A stretch of 64,000 bases of DNA from Vreelandella zhaodongensis (GTDB lineage Bacteria; Pseudomonadota; Gammaproteobacteria; Pseudomonadales; Halomonadaceae), in assembly GCF_013415115.1 (NCBI RefSeq), contig NZ_JACCDD010000009.1:1-64000 (forward strand), given 5' to 3'. The notes beneath the pieces are model-generated. The model had not been told where the DNA came from. It did no database searches and saw only the letters and a program-made list of their open reading frames with translations. Below, piece after piece: positions 35,401 through 41,353 of the stretch (positions are counted from its first letter, which is position 1; the number at the start of each line of letters is the position of its first letter). A program made the position numbers and the translations under genes.

Positions 35401-36775
35401 TAGAAAAGTCTCCTACTGCCGAAGCTTCGGTACCTAAAGCGCTTGAACGATCACCCGTTGCTGTTGCGGTTTGACCATAGGCAGAAGAGTTATTACCACT
35501 GGCAGTACTAAACTCACCGAATGCTTGACCTCCATTACTAGCATTTGCGCCGGTGCCTACCGCCCACGAGCCTGTTGCTACGGCACCACGCCCAATAGCG
35601 CCGGTATCAACACCGGATGCAATACTATCCTGACCGATTGCAATAGCACTGGTGGCCGATGCTTCAGCACTCGTTCCTAGGGCAATGGCATCAGCCTCGC
35701 TTGCCGTGGCCTCACGCCCCATTGCCAAACTATTAACACCGGTCGCAGTGGCTTGATTACCCACTGCAACTGAGTCATTGCCCTCAGAGCTTGCTAAGAA
35801 CCCAATGGCGGTTGAATTTTCGCCAAGGGATGTTGCTTGATCACCGATAGCCGTAGCATTTAGCTCTGCTTGTGTATTGCCACCAATGGCAACAGCGCGA
35901 TTGGCCGCAGCATTAGAAAGCGTCCCAATGGCTACTGATTGCTCACCTGCAGCACCAGACTCACGCCCAAAAGCGATGGCATCTTGTTCGCCTGCAACAG
36001 CTCGAGTACCAAAAGCAAGCGAGTCAACACCAATTGCCTGTGTATTCTCGGTGGTATAGTCCCTCTGTGAATCAGCTGAACCAATGGCGATGGCGCGAGC
36101 ACCTGTAGCAAGAGACGACTGCCCCATCGCCACCGAACCAGCACCGATGGCAGCCGATACATTACCAAATGCAATAGCATTTCTGCCTAATGAACCAGAC
36201 TCACGGCCTATTGCCATGGCCCCCCAACCGGTTGCAACCCCACGATTACCTAACACAACATTGTTATTACTACCGGCATAGGAGTAGGCGCCAATCACCG
36301 TCGATGCCCCTTGATTGTTCACAGCGGATTCAGCGAGTGCATTCGCACCAATAACAACCGATCCTCTGGAGCGCGCCTCGGCATTTGTCCCGATGGCCAC
36401 CGCACCATCAACGGTTAAACCACCTGAGTAGTCGATGGGCAGGCCCAGGCCAATGACATTGGGATTGCCCCAATACAGCGTAGTGAGCCCATCATCACTG
36501 GCGAAAGTCCCGTCACCAACTTGTAGCCCATCGCCAGACCCTGTAAGTGTTGCGCTTTTGGCAGCATAACTAGGCTCCGACAACACCAAGCTTCCTGCGA
36601 CTATCGACGCAACTGCTGCGGAAAACAGTGAGCACTTTTGGATCGCGCTGGGGCTTTCAATATGTCCAACTACTTGTTGCCGCGTTCCCGACTTGTGCTG
36701 GGAGCGAGCGGCTTCCGATGCCACGACCAAACGCCCCAGGGTACGGTTCCAGATCAGACGAAATACGTTATTCAT
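23462..36775 (-). CDS. Giant trimeric autotransporter adhesin 3 (4437 aa)
   Basis: Complete type Vc adhesin. Extended signal peptide nearly identical to adhesins 1 and 2, hydrophobic core about residues 48-72. The N-terminal head (about 75-610) has many AxAxGxxAxA repeats. A neck near 648 leads into a mosaic: seven stalk cassettes of the adhesin 2 type (VVTQ[I/V]DG near 34540, 34010, 33480, 32010, 31480, 29480 and 27745) alternate with returning head modules introduced by YYSVND/YFSVND linkers. Near the C-terminus are another short head (GSTAVGYEAIASAERALAMG), necks, a coiled coil and a YadA-type barrel ending GAGVGAGWHW, with the expected terminal aromatic. GGGAG precedes the ATG. First gene of an operon with the TpgA-like lipoprotein. 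The regulator gene at 37563 is divergent. The ligand is unknown. Confidence 0.95.
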   Translation of the reverse strand: MNNVFRLIWNRTLGRLVVASEAARSQHKSGTRQQVVGHIESPSAIQKCSLFSAAVASIVAGSLVLSEPSYAAKSATLTGSGDGLQVGDGTFASDDGLTTLYWGNPNVIGLGLPIDYSGGLTVDGAVAIGTNAEARSRGSVVIGANALAESAVNNQGASTVIGAYSYAGSNNNVVLGNRGVATGWGAMAIGRESGSLGRNAIAFGNVSAAIGAGSVAMGQSSLATGARAIAIGSADSQRDYTTENTQAIGVDSLAFGTRAVAGEQDAIAFGRESGAAGEQSVAIGTLSNAAANRAVAIGGNTQAELNATAIGDQATSLGENSTAIGFLASSEGNDSVAVGNQATATGVNSLAMGREATASEADAIALGTSAEASATSAIAIGQDSIASGVDTGAIGRGAVATGSWAVGTGANASNGGQAFGEFSTASGNNSSAYGQTATATGDRSSALGTEASAVGDFSTAVGYQSDASGNQSYAGGYLSSAQGVDSSAIGSGVVATGEAAVVIGRDSVASGLQSFAVGHNTDASGQDSVALGTAAEASGLSSIAISRGAFALADYATALGGESNANAEFSTAIGSFSVADAESATAIGDLSRAEVEGSVALGSESVADTAAGVAGYVPFGATAADTTAITGTVAQRAAVDVGSRQITSVAAGTELDDAVNVSQLIAAQSKVEAGTNVADVVESENPDGGTIYTVNADGTTVSAGTGVDVTPTGPDANNVTDYEVALNQDTQDSLLLADSALQTVVTQIDGVDVKTLDQNDNVANFISGQNIELSDDGGAIEIATADNVTFSDVQTDTLTAGPINIGAGGLDAGNTTISNLADGVDANDAVNLSQLEGAAAAARTEVEAGTNVASVDQTTGADGQDIYTVNADGASVSAGTGVDVVAAAPDANNVTDYEVALNQETQDSLLLADSALQTVVTQIDGTEVKTLDQDDNVANFVTGDNIVLSDEAGGIKIATAEDVTFTSVTSGSLAITGGPTLTGGGIDMNNTTISNLADGVDANDAVNLSQLEGAAAASKTEVEAGTNVASVDQTTGADGQDIYTVNADGTTVTAGTGVTVTDTDAGGNVTDYEVALNQETQDSLLLADSALQTVVTQIDGTEVKTLDQDDNVANFVTGDNIVLSDEAGGIKIATAEDVTFTSINSDSLAITGGPTLNSDGIDMGGDTITNVGAPVNGGDALNLDYFNENRTRYYSVNDNGTIQSNFDNDGAEGGNSLAAGTNALAEGESSVAVGDGAWTEGDRAVAVGRSANTGALGDSQVAIGDSAFAGGNEAITIGKDATSGLMGQRTVAIGSGASAPRNDSIALGTGAGATAVGSVAIGLNASSTHAGSVALGQGSVADGSTLGNDAYSPTGDQSDVAGINPGSEISVGSAGNERRITNVAAGSEETDAVNVSQLQAVDEIASAGWFLSANGEELDGFNIAPGEAADFSEGQNIAITRTDGSIEIATADNVTFSDVQTDTLTAGPINIGAGGLDAGNTTISNLADGVNANDAVNLSQLEDAAAASKTEVEAGTNVASVDQTTGADGQDIYTVNADGASVSAGTGVDVVAAAPDANNVTDYEVALNQETQDSLLLADSALQTVVTQIDGTEVKTLDQDDNVANFVTGDNIVLTDEAGGIKIATADDVTFTSINSDSLAITGGPTLTGGGIDMNNTTISNLADGVNANDAVNLSQLEGAAAASRTEVEAGTNVASVDQTTGADGQDIYTVNADGASVSAGTGVDVVAAAPDANNVTDYEVALNQETQDSLLLADSALQTVVTQIDGTEVKTLDQDDNVANFISGNNIELSDDNGAIEIATSADLTADSLTINNGGPTLNDNGIDMNDNRITNVGEAVDGGDAINLDYFDANRTRYYSVNDGGAIGGNFDNDGATGLNAIASGVDATASGDGAVAMGFGASAPIRDSLALGSGSVVDRALAPDSGFIPAGSATIEFNTTDKELLGAISVGDNDSYRQITNVADGTEAQDAVTVRQLQGAVGSVVETGIKYYRANSEDPDAIAAGDDSLAIGPNTVTNGDNGIGMGNGAIVGQMAPGGTAIGNNAEVLLSDGIAFGTEARSEAQQGIALGAGATVSHDQSVALGSNSVTEEAVATTGITIAGDSYTFAGTTPDSTISIGSEGNERTLTNVAAGRVSETSTDAINGSQLFASNQAIEEVSAIANTGWNVQTNGDVATNVAPGATVQFIDGQNIDITRDGTDITVATVDSPQFGNVTVNTAGGDTINGLSNLTFDPDNFTSGQAASEDQLKQVSDIANTGWNVQTNGDTATNVAPGDTVQFIDGKNIDITRDGTDITVATADSVTFDDVTITGGPTLTGGGIDMNNTTISNLADGVNANDAVNLSQLEGAAAASRTEVAAGTNVTSVDQTTGADGQDIYTVNADGASVSAGTGVDVVAAAPDANNVTDYEVALNQETQDSLLLADSALQTVVTQIDGTEVKTLDQDDNVANFISGNNIELSDDNGAIEIATSADLTADSLTINNGGPTLNDNGIDMNDNRITNVGEAVDGGDAINLDYFDANRTRYYSVNDGGAIGGNFDNDGATGLNAIASGVDATASGDGAVAMGFGASAPIRDSLALGSGSVVDRALAPDSGFIPAGSATIEFNTTDKELLGAISVGDNDSYRQITNVADGTEAQDAVTVRQLQGAVGSVVETGIKYYRANSEDPDAIAAGDDSLAIGPNTVTNGDNGIGMGNGAIVGQMAPGGTAIGNNAEVLLSDGIAFGTEARSEAQQGIALGAGATVSHDQSVALGSNSVTEEAVATTGITIAGDSYTFAGTTPDSTISIGSEGNERTLTNVAAGRVSETSTDAINGSQLFASNLAIEQVSTIANKGWNLQANGDTATNVAPGDTVQFLDGKNVDITRSDTDITVATADDVAFDSVMFIDGPTINGGGIDMNNTTISNLADGVNAQDAVNLSQLQNSAAASKTEVAGGTNVASVDQATGVDGQAIYTVNADGASVTAGSSAVDVTAAAPDANNVTDYAVDLSQASKDSLTLADSALQTVVTQVDGIDVKILDQNDNVANFTSGNNIELSDQGGAIQIATSPNLTADSLTINNGPTLDEGGIDMAGNTITNLGDPVNDGDALNLQYFNENRVRYFSVNDNGVVGGNFNNDGATGLNAMASGVGATADGEGAVAMGFGANAQVRGSLAIGSGSISDRALAPESGFIPAGSATIEFNTTDKELLGAISVGDGDSYRQIINVADGTQAQDAVTVRQLQGAIGSVVETGTKYFHANSTAPDSLAAGNDSIAVGPTTVTNGDNGIGIGNGAIVGQMAPGGTAIGDSAEVLLSDGIAFGTNARSEAQQGIALGAGATVSHDQSVALGSNSTTDEPVATQGITLIGNDYSFAGTTPDSTVSIGSAGNERTLTNVAAGRVSETSTDAINGSQLFASNQAIEEVSTAVNAGWNVTDGTNAANIGPNGEVTFTGDSNLTVAQTGIDDAGEVEITLNRDLDLDSVTAGNSELTSAGLSVDDGSGNLTTVTNDGLTIAGGPSITASGGIDANNQVIRNVGAPVNEGDALNLQYFNENRVRYYSVNDGGIVGGNFNNDGATGLNAIASGVNATASGEGAVAMGFGASAPIRDSVTLGSGSISDRALAPESGFIPAGSATIEFNTTDKELLGAVSVGDSDSYRQIINVADGTQAQDAVTVRQLQGAIGSVVETGTKYFHANSTAPDSLAAGNDSIAVGPTTVTNGDNGIGIGNGAIVGQMAPGGTAVGDSAEVLLSDGIAFGTNARSEAQQGIALGAGATVSHDQSVALGSNSTTDEPVETQGITLIGNDYSFAGTTPTSTVSVGSVGNERTITNVAAGRVSASSTDAINGSQLFASNQAIEEVSATANAGWNLSVEDGEASNVAPSGEVNLLSDDGNILITQATVNDREEVAFGLSDDLSIANSLTVGQDGPVISSEGITNLAEGDVSADSKDAINGSQLYATNQWLEVLENSVTNVVGDGSDEYITDNGRGIRYVRTNDSGLAVSDAFAQGQGSTAVGYEAIASAERALAMGYDAIASHQGSVALGEGARTAAAVGTTSVEIAGQTYQFAGVSPVATVSVGSAGAERTVTNVAAGRVSAESTDAINGSQLYATNQAVGALDNRVTNVEGDISDISNDLADLGDRAVQYDRNDDGSVNYDTITLEGDGGTTITNVAPGDIAQNSTDAVNGSQLWEVSNQITNIEQGGSKYFRANSDGPAADSQGADSIAMGPSSVAAGDRSVASGAGSRATADGSVALGADSVADREGMNGERERFSNESVASTQGAVSVGSEGNERQITNVAGGTQDTDAVNVRQLDAVQRGAVNYDRDEEGNVDYGTITLKGEEGTTISNVAPGINATDAANVGQLNELGRRFENEIISVHERIDRVERNANAGSASAIAASTVPQAWMPGKSMIGVGAGTYGGESAVSVGVSRLSDNGRWVIQGKVTGDSQSNFGAGVGAGWHW
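25290..31245 (-). repeat. Four copies of a ~0.94-kb head module inside adhesin 3
   Basis: Related modules lie at about 25290-26225, 26595-27530, 28305-29240 and 30306-31245. Each encodes, from its N-terminal end, a NNDGATGLNA head start, VAMGFGA, SGFIPAGSATIEFNTTDKEL, a neck with QDAVTVRQLQGA, IGMGNGAIVGQMAPGGTAIG (or IGIG), QSVALGSNS and a final neck with STDAINGSQLFASN. The first two copies are offset by 1305 bp and differ at scattered bases; the last two are offset by 2001 bp. Boundaries are approximate. Confidence 0.85.
28495..29607 (-). repeat. ~1.1-kb direct repeat reading as identical, copy A (adhesin 3)
   Basis: Reads base for base like 30496-31608 at an offset of 2001 bp. Differences resume left of about 28495 (ggtggtgg against ggtagtgg) and at 29608 (caacacccg against caacaccag). 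It covers most of a head module and about half of a stalk cassette. Confidence 0.85.
30496..31608 (-). repeat. ~1.1-kb direct repeat reading as identical, copy B (adhesin 3)
   Basis: Second copy of the block at 28495-29607. The 0.9 kb between the copies (29608-30495) holds one cassette neck and two short coiled-coil/neck segments with IDGQNIDITRDG-type motifs. A multiple of three (2001 bp) keeps the frame, so gain or loss of one unit would leave a functional gene. Confidence 0.85.
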
Positions 36776-37562
36776 GCCCTTGCTCCCACTGAAGTGGTTA
36801 GGAGTTATTGTGGTTTATTTTTCCTAGCGTCTTAGGTGACAAGTACGGAATACACCATTCCTTTTAAGCCCTTAGTTAAGCTTCCAAAGGCATATCCTCG
36901 TCGTTCCATAAGGCGTTTTCATGAAACGATTTATTAATAATCCAAAGGAGCAACACTCGCACTTGTAACGCTATTTAATATTGAAGCTAGCACAGGCAAT
37001 GAAGAGCCTCCACACTATGAATAAACGTTAATAACCAGGGAAGATAAGTATTTTTAGTAACTTTTTTAAATAAATACAGAAAAAAACAGGAAATCTCCTA
37101 TGTAATATGGCTTCATAAATTAGCAACCTCTCTATGTAGAGGCCTAAAGGAATAGTTAGCACTTACTAATTAAAGCAAAAAAAATCGATAATATGATGAA
37201 AAATCGGTAACTAGGCGTGATACTTTTAAACAAATTCAGGAAATTTGCGTTTCATCGTGTGCGTATTCCCTTAGTGCTACCAAAGCTGCAAAGAGGACTG
37301 ATTTTATTAACATCTTCAATCAGTTACCTTGATATTAGTGGAGCAAGGGCTTAGAAGGCATGGAACTCGACCAAGTTACAATGGTCGATGTATGCTGCTG
37401 TCATTACTCAAAAAAGCGCATATTCAGCTTTTCTACTTGCAATACCCATACTTCGGAGCAAGTATTTAGCTATGACTTTTTGATACTCTTGCCATATCTA
37501 GGTATGAATTCGCACCGTATGCTGCTCACTTTCACTAACAAGACCCGACTTGGATACAGCCT
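36776..37562. promoter_or_regulatory. Divergent AT-rich intergenic region, adhesin 3 / response regulator
   Basis: About 790 bases without a convincing gene. It must contain the promoters of adhesin 3 (leftward) and the response regulator (rightward). It is markedly AT-rich, with A or T runs at 37056-37088 and 37177-37186. No clear operator repeats were found by eye. Binding of the divergent regulator here is the natural hypothesis. Confidence 0.5.
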
Positions 37563-38342
37563 ATGCGCATTGCAGTAGTAGAAGACGAGAAGGTGGTATC
37601 GGAGCGCATCGAGAAGGCGCTTCTCGATGGCTTTGCTGAACGAGGAATAGAGGCCAACATCTTTTCTTTCGAGACCAGTAAGGCCTTTATTCACACTGCT
37701 AGCCGCAATACCTTTGACTTAGTCATACTTGATTGGCACTTGCCTGACGGCACGGGCATTGCGCTGCTAAACTGGATGAAGACCTATTTACAGATCATTC
37801 CTGCCGTACTAATGGTCACCCTAAGGCAAGAAGAAGCCGATATCATTCAGGCATTGAACGCGGGCGCTGATGACTTTATCAGCAAGCCCTTCAGGCCGCG
37901 TGAGCTTGCCGCGAGAGCCTATGCATCAACGAGACGCCACTCATTAAGAACGCCCAGTGTTGCTCAGCAGCAAACACTGGAGTTTGGTCGCATCAAGCTC
38001 AACACAAACCGTGAAACGGCGTACGTGGATGATGAGGAAGTATCGTTAACACGGCAGGAGTTCCGGTTAGCATTTCTGCTCCTTAACCAGCTTGGAAGCC
38101 CACTCTCTCGCTCCTACCTGTATGAGTATGTTTGGGGGAAAAGTGATCCTCCAGGTACACGCACCTTGGATGTGCATATTCACAGGGTACGTAAAAAGCT
38201 GAAATTCACATCAGAATTTGGTTGGAATCTTGTCTCTGTATATGGGTATGGCTACCGATTACAGGCGCTTGATGAGATTGCTGACGAGCCTTCCAGCGAC
38301 GAACCTTCCGGCAACAAGCCTTCTAATGATGAAGCTACGTAG
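37563..38342 (+). CDS. OmpR/PhoB-family response regulator, orphan
   Basis: A 259-residue two-component regulator. The receiver domain (1-120) has the acidic pair Glu7/Asp8, phospho-acceptor Asp57 in VILDWHLPDG, Thr86 and Lys108 in ISKPF, so it should be phosphorylatable. The C-terminal winged-helix domain (about 140-240) has TRQEFRLAFLLL and the recognition-helix phrase TRTLDVHIHRVRKKL. A short polar tail with repeated DEPS/NKPS units (about 244-259) is unusual. No sensor kinase gene is adjacent: the next gene is purC, convergent. It is divergent from adhesin 3 across a long AT-rich region, suggesting control of the adhesin operon; this is inference. TTGGA precedes the ATG. Confidence 0.9.
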   Translation: MRIAVVEDEKVVSERIEKALLDGFAERGIEANIFSFETSKAFIHTASRNTFDLVILDWHLPDGTGIALLNWMKTYLQIIPAVLMVTLRQEEADIIQALNAGADDFISKPFRPRELAARAYASTRRHSLRTPSVAQQQTLEFGRIKLNTNRETAYVDDEEVSLTRQEFRLAFLLLNQLGSPLSRSYLYEYVWGKSDPPGTRTLDVHIHRVRKKLKFTSEFGWNLVSVYGYGYRLQALDEIADEPSSDEPSGNKPSNDEAT

Positions 38343-38359
38343 CCAACGATCCTCCCGAA

Positions 38360-38397
38360 AAAACCCGCTTCAGAAATTAATTTCCTAAGCGGGTTTT
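38360..38397. terminator. Bidirectional terminator between response regulator gene and purC
   Basis: Perfect 11-bp inverted repeat AAAACCCGCTT (38360-38370) and AAGCGGGTTTT (38387-38397), 16-nt loop. A and T tracts flank the GC stem on both sides, so it can end transcripts from both convergent genes. It marks the boundary between adhesin locus and housekeeping region. Confidence 0.88.
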
Positions 38398-38454
38398 AGT
38401 GTGCATCATACCAAATAGACTATTCCAAAATGGGTAGCTGGATGGCCTTGGTAG

Positions 38455-39168
38455 TTAACTGATGTGGATACCTATACGCCGCGCCACTTCTTCATAGGCC
38501 TCGATGACGCCGCCAAGCCCTTGGCGGAAGCGATCCTTATCAAGTTTTTCTCGCGTATTGGCATCCCATAAACGGCAGCCATCGGGAGAGAACTCATCTC
38601 CTAGTACCACTTCACCTTTAAAGACGCCAAACTCTAGTTTGTAGTCCACCAGCAGCATGTCGCCTTCGGCAAACAGCTGCTTGAGAACGTGATTCACCTT
38701 AAAGGTCAACGCCTTCATTTTCGCCAGCTGCTCGGGGGTTGCCCAGCCAAACGTTTCCGCTAGAGACTCATTGATCATCGGATCCCCCTTTTCATCGTTC
38801 TTTAAGAACAATTCAAAGGTAGGCGGGGTCAAGGCGATCCCTTCTTCCACCCCCAGGCGCTTGACCAAGCCACCCGCAGCAATATTACGCACCACACACT
38901 CAACGGGAATCATCTGCATTTTTTTAACTAAGCTTTCGGTATCCGAGAGCTGCTTTTCAAAATGCGTAGGAATACCCGCCTCCTGAAGACGCTGCATGAT
39001 GAAGGCATTGAATATGTTATTCACCTTGCCTTTACGGGCTAGCGACTCTTTCTTTTTACCATCAAAAGCGCTGGTATCATCACGAAAATGCAGCACCAAC
39101 AAGTCGGGGTCGTCAGTGGTATAAACGGATTTTGCTTTACCCGCATAGAGTTCTTGGCGCTTTTCCAT
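38455..39168 (-). CDS. purC: Phosphoribosylaminoimidazole-succinocarboxamide synthase (SAICAR synthase)
   Basis: Joins aspartate to CAIR with ATP in purine synthesis. At 237 residues it matches the Escherichia coli protein in length and throughout: LYxGKAKxVY at the start, [56 protein letters not shown] and [12 protein letters not shown] use the ATG at 39166-39168, with GGAG upstream, rather than the longer in-frame start at 39195. It lies 30 nt after bamC, in the conserved order dapA-bamC-purC. Confidence 0.97.
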   Translation of the reverse strand: MEKRQELYAGKAKSVYTTDDPDLLVLHFRDDTSAFDGKKKESLARKGKVNNIFNAFIMQRLQEAGIPTHFEKQLSDTESLVKKMQMIPVECVVRNIAAGGLVKRLGVEEGIALTPPTFELFLKNDEKGDPMINESLAETFGWATPEQLAKMKALTFKVNHVLKQLFAEGDMLLVDYKLEFGVFKGEVVLGDEFSPDGCRLWDANTREKLDKDRFRQGLGGVIEAYEEVARRIGIHIS

Positions 39169-39198
39169 AGAGGCTCCGAAAGATTTCAAAAACAATAG

Positions 39199-40191
39199 TT
39201 AACGTAGATAGCCGGAGACTCGCTCAAGCAGTTCGCGCTGATCGCTGGCACTAAAACTACGCTCACTGGCATTAATGGCACGCAGAATGGTCTGATCACC
39301 ATCAGGCTGAAGAGCAAGACGGATTTGCTGTGACATGCGGCGTACATCAGGGCTGATGACAATTTGAAGCGGATTGCGGCCACGCTCTGTTGCCGTCATG
39401 TACTCAACTAAAAATTCATGATTTTCAGGAGAGGTTGCCAATAAATCCCGTTGTCCTTCCACGCTAAAATCAAGCGCAAGATAATGGTCAAGTTCAGCCC
39501 ACACACGATCGATGGACTGCGGTATGATCACTTCCCACTCGTCACCTTGCTGGCGTATTTGCACGGTTTGTTCTTGAGACAACCGTTGGGCGGTCCAGGA
39601 GGATGAGACGCTCGCAGAACGTGCACCTAGGTATTGCTCTAAGGCTTCCAAGCAGTTTGCTACGCTTTGCCCGCCTTGTTCACAACGAACTTCACTGCTG
39701 CCTGATCTCAGAGCGCTCTGCAATCGCAGCGTTGCCTGGGACGTTACGATGACCCCTTGGCTTGCATTACTTTCCTGCACACCGAGCTGGCGGCTTTGTG
39801 CAAAGGCTTCTAGCTGCGGCCACACCGTACCGGTATCAGCCGCGACGACTAGCCACGTTTGATCGCCTACCTGACGGCGCTCGACATAGTCAGGCTCCAA
39901 GCCGCTGCCAACCGTGAGTGACGGAGGGGGCTTGATGTCAGCAGCACCATCAATACGCGCGCCTTGCACAGCTACCTGTGGAACGGGCATCGCATCACGA
40001 TAACGCTGAGTGTTGCGGGTTTCTGGAAGCACCAAGGGAGTCGCTGGGGCAGCTTCGGTGTAATCCAGGTTACGGTCGTGGTAGTAACCATCGCGCGCGC
40101 ACCCAGCGAGTGTGACAGCCGTTGCGAGTGCCAGCGGTATCCATTTAAGCGTACGTTTCTCAAGCCCACATTTTATAAGCTCAGAGCTCAT
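39199..40191 (-). CDS. bamC: Outer-membrane assembly lipoprotein BamC (NlpB)
   Basis: A 330-residue lipoprotein with signal peptide and lipobox LAGC. The region after the lipid anchor is polar and proline-rich, as in the unstructured BamC segment that contacts BamD, followed by two helix-grip-like domains. Overall similarity is moderate; identification rests on lipobox, length and the conserved position between dapA and purC. BamC is a non-essential part of the BAM complex that inserts outer-membrane barrels, including those of trimeric autotransporters. ATG at 40189-40191 with AAGGTGG upstream; a TTG one codon earlier is less likely. Confidence 0.88.
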   Translation of the reverse strand: MSSELIKCGLEKRTLKWIPLALATAVTLAGCARDGYYHDRNLDYTEAAPATPLVLPETRNTQRYRDAMPVPQVAVQGARIDGAADIKPPPSLTVGSGLEPDYVERRQVGDQTWLVVAADTGTVWPQLEAFAQSRQLGVQESNASQGVIVTSQATLRLQSALRSGSSEVRCEQGGQSVANCLEALEQYLGARSASVSSSWTAQRLSQEQTVQIRQQGDEWEVIIPQSIDRVWAELDHYLALDFSVEGQRDLLATSPENHEFLVEYMTATERGRNPLQIVISPDVRRMSQQIRLALQPDGDQTILRAINASERSFSASDQRELLERVSGYLR

Positions 40192-40271
40192 CAAGCCACC
40201 TTAACAGTCAACAGATCGAGTCCCCGACAAGCACACGGGGTGTGCCGGGTAGCGAGGGTGTGCGTCTCGGA

Positions 40272-41156
40272 TTACTCCTCCACGACGCCCGCCAACTGTA
40301 GCGCTTCACTAACAGTGGCGTGGTATTTTTCCGACAACCAAGTCAACGGCAAACGAATACCTGCATCCATATACCCCATGCGGTGCAGTGCCCACTTAAC
40401 CGGGATAGGATTCGATTCGATGCCAAGATTGGTATGCAGCGGCATCAGACGTGTATTGATCTGATGAGCTTTATCCGAATCCCCCGCCACAGCGGCTGCA
40501 CAAAGCTCGTGCATCGCCTTAGGGGCTACGTTCGCAGTGACAGAAATATCGCCATGACCGCCCATCAGCATAAAGTCACAGGCAGTAGCATCATCACCGG
40601 AGTAGAGCATAAAGTCGCTGCCTTTCAAGCGAGAAATTAGATCCTCGGCACGCTCAAGGTTCCCCGTAGCGTCTTTTAAACCGATGATATTTTCCACTTC
40701 TGCCAAACGCACCACCGTTTCATTATACAGATCAGAACAGGTGCGACCGGGAACGTTATACAAAATTACCGGGAGGTTGCTACCTTCAGCAACTGCCTTG
40801 AAATGTTGATAGAGCCCTTCTTGCGTCGGCTTGTTGTAGTAAGGGCAAACCGACAGGCAATAGTCTGCGCCTACCTCGCTGGCATAGCGTGCCAGCTCCA
40901 CTGCTTCCGAAGTCGCGTTGGCCCCCGTCCCAGCAATCACCGGAATACGGCCATTCACCTCTTCTACTACACTACGAATCACATCAAAATGTTCTGCGAA
41001 CGACATGGTGGTAGGTTCGCCCGTGGTGCCCGCAGCGACGATGGCATCGGTGCCATTGTCGAGGTGGAAATTCACCAGACGGCGAAGCGCCTCCCAGTCG
41101 ATGTCGCCATTGACTTTCATCGGCGTCGCCAGGGCGACGATGCTGCCTGTGATCAT
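40272..41156 (-). CDS. dapA: 4-hydroxy-tetrahydrodipicolinate synthase
   Basis: Condenses pyruvate with aspartate semialdehyde, the first committed step to diaminopimelate and lysine. The 294-residue protein has [13 protein letters not shown] at the N-terminus, the GTTGEPTTM loop, ILYNVPGRT with the active-site Tyr, and IGLKDATG with the Schiff-base Lys. The start at 41154-41156 is preferred over an in-frame start 20 codons upstream because it fits family length and has GAGG upstream. In Pseudomonas aeruginosa gcvR lies between dapA and bcp; it is absent here. Confidence 0.97.
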   Translation of the reverse strand: MITGSIVALATPMKVNGDIDWEALRRLVNFHLDNGTDAIVAAGTTGEPTTMSFAEHFDVIRSVVEEVNGRIPVIAGTGANATSEAVELARYASEVGADYCLSVCPYYNKPTQEGLYQHFKAVAEGSNLPVILYNVPGRTCSDLYNETVVRLAEVENIIGLKDATGNLERAEDLISRLKGSDFMLYSGDDATACDFMLMGGHGDISVTANVAPKAMHELCAAAVAGDSDKAHQINTRLMPLHTNLGIESNPIPVKWALHRMGYMDAGIRLPLTWLSEKYHATVSEALQLAGVVEE

Positions 41157-41278
41157 CCGTTTGTTCCTCACCTGCAAAATTATAAAATTAGGCCAAATGG
41201 TACTCAGCCGATTCAAACCTGTACAGCGGAAAGCACTAAGAGTTTTCGCTGTCTCAGACGGCTAGCCATTTATTAGCT

Positions 41279-41307
41279 TTGACATGATAGCGCTACTTGC
41301 GTGTAAT
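41279..41307 (+). promoter_or_regulatory. Sigma-70 promoter for bcp
   Basis: TTGACA at 41279-41284, 17-bp spacer, TGTAAT at 41302-41307. It lies 47 nt upstream of the bcp ATG. The -35 box is a perfect consensus and the spacer is optimal. Confidence 0.6.
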
Positions 41308-41353
41308 CAACCCAATAAACAACCTTGCAAGCAACCTTTTTAAGGAGCCAGTG

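Noticed and set aside
1..37562. Mobile element or phage origin of the adhesin locus
   Set aside because: No transposase, integrase, terminal inverted repeats or att-like duplication seen. Large size and AT-rich leaders alone do not show transfer.
37360..37578. 72-codon frame overlapping the response regulator start
   Set aside because: No similarity I recognise and it overlaps the regulator start by 16 nt. A leader peptide cannot be excluded but is not supported.
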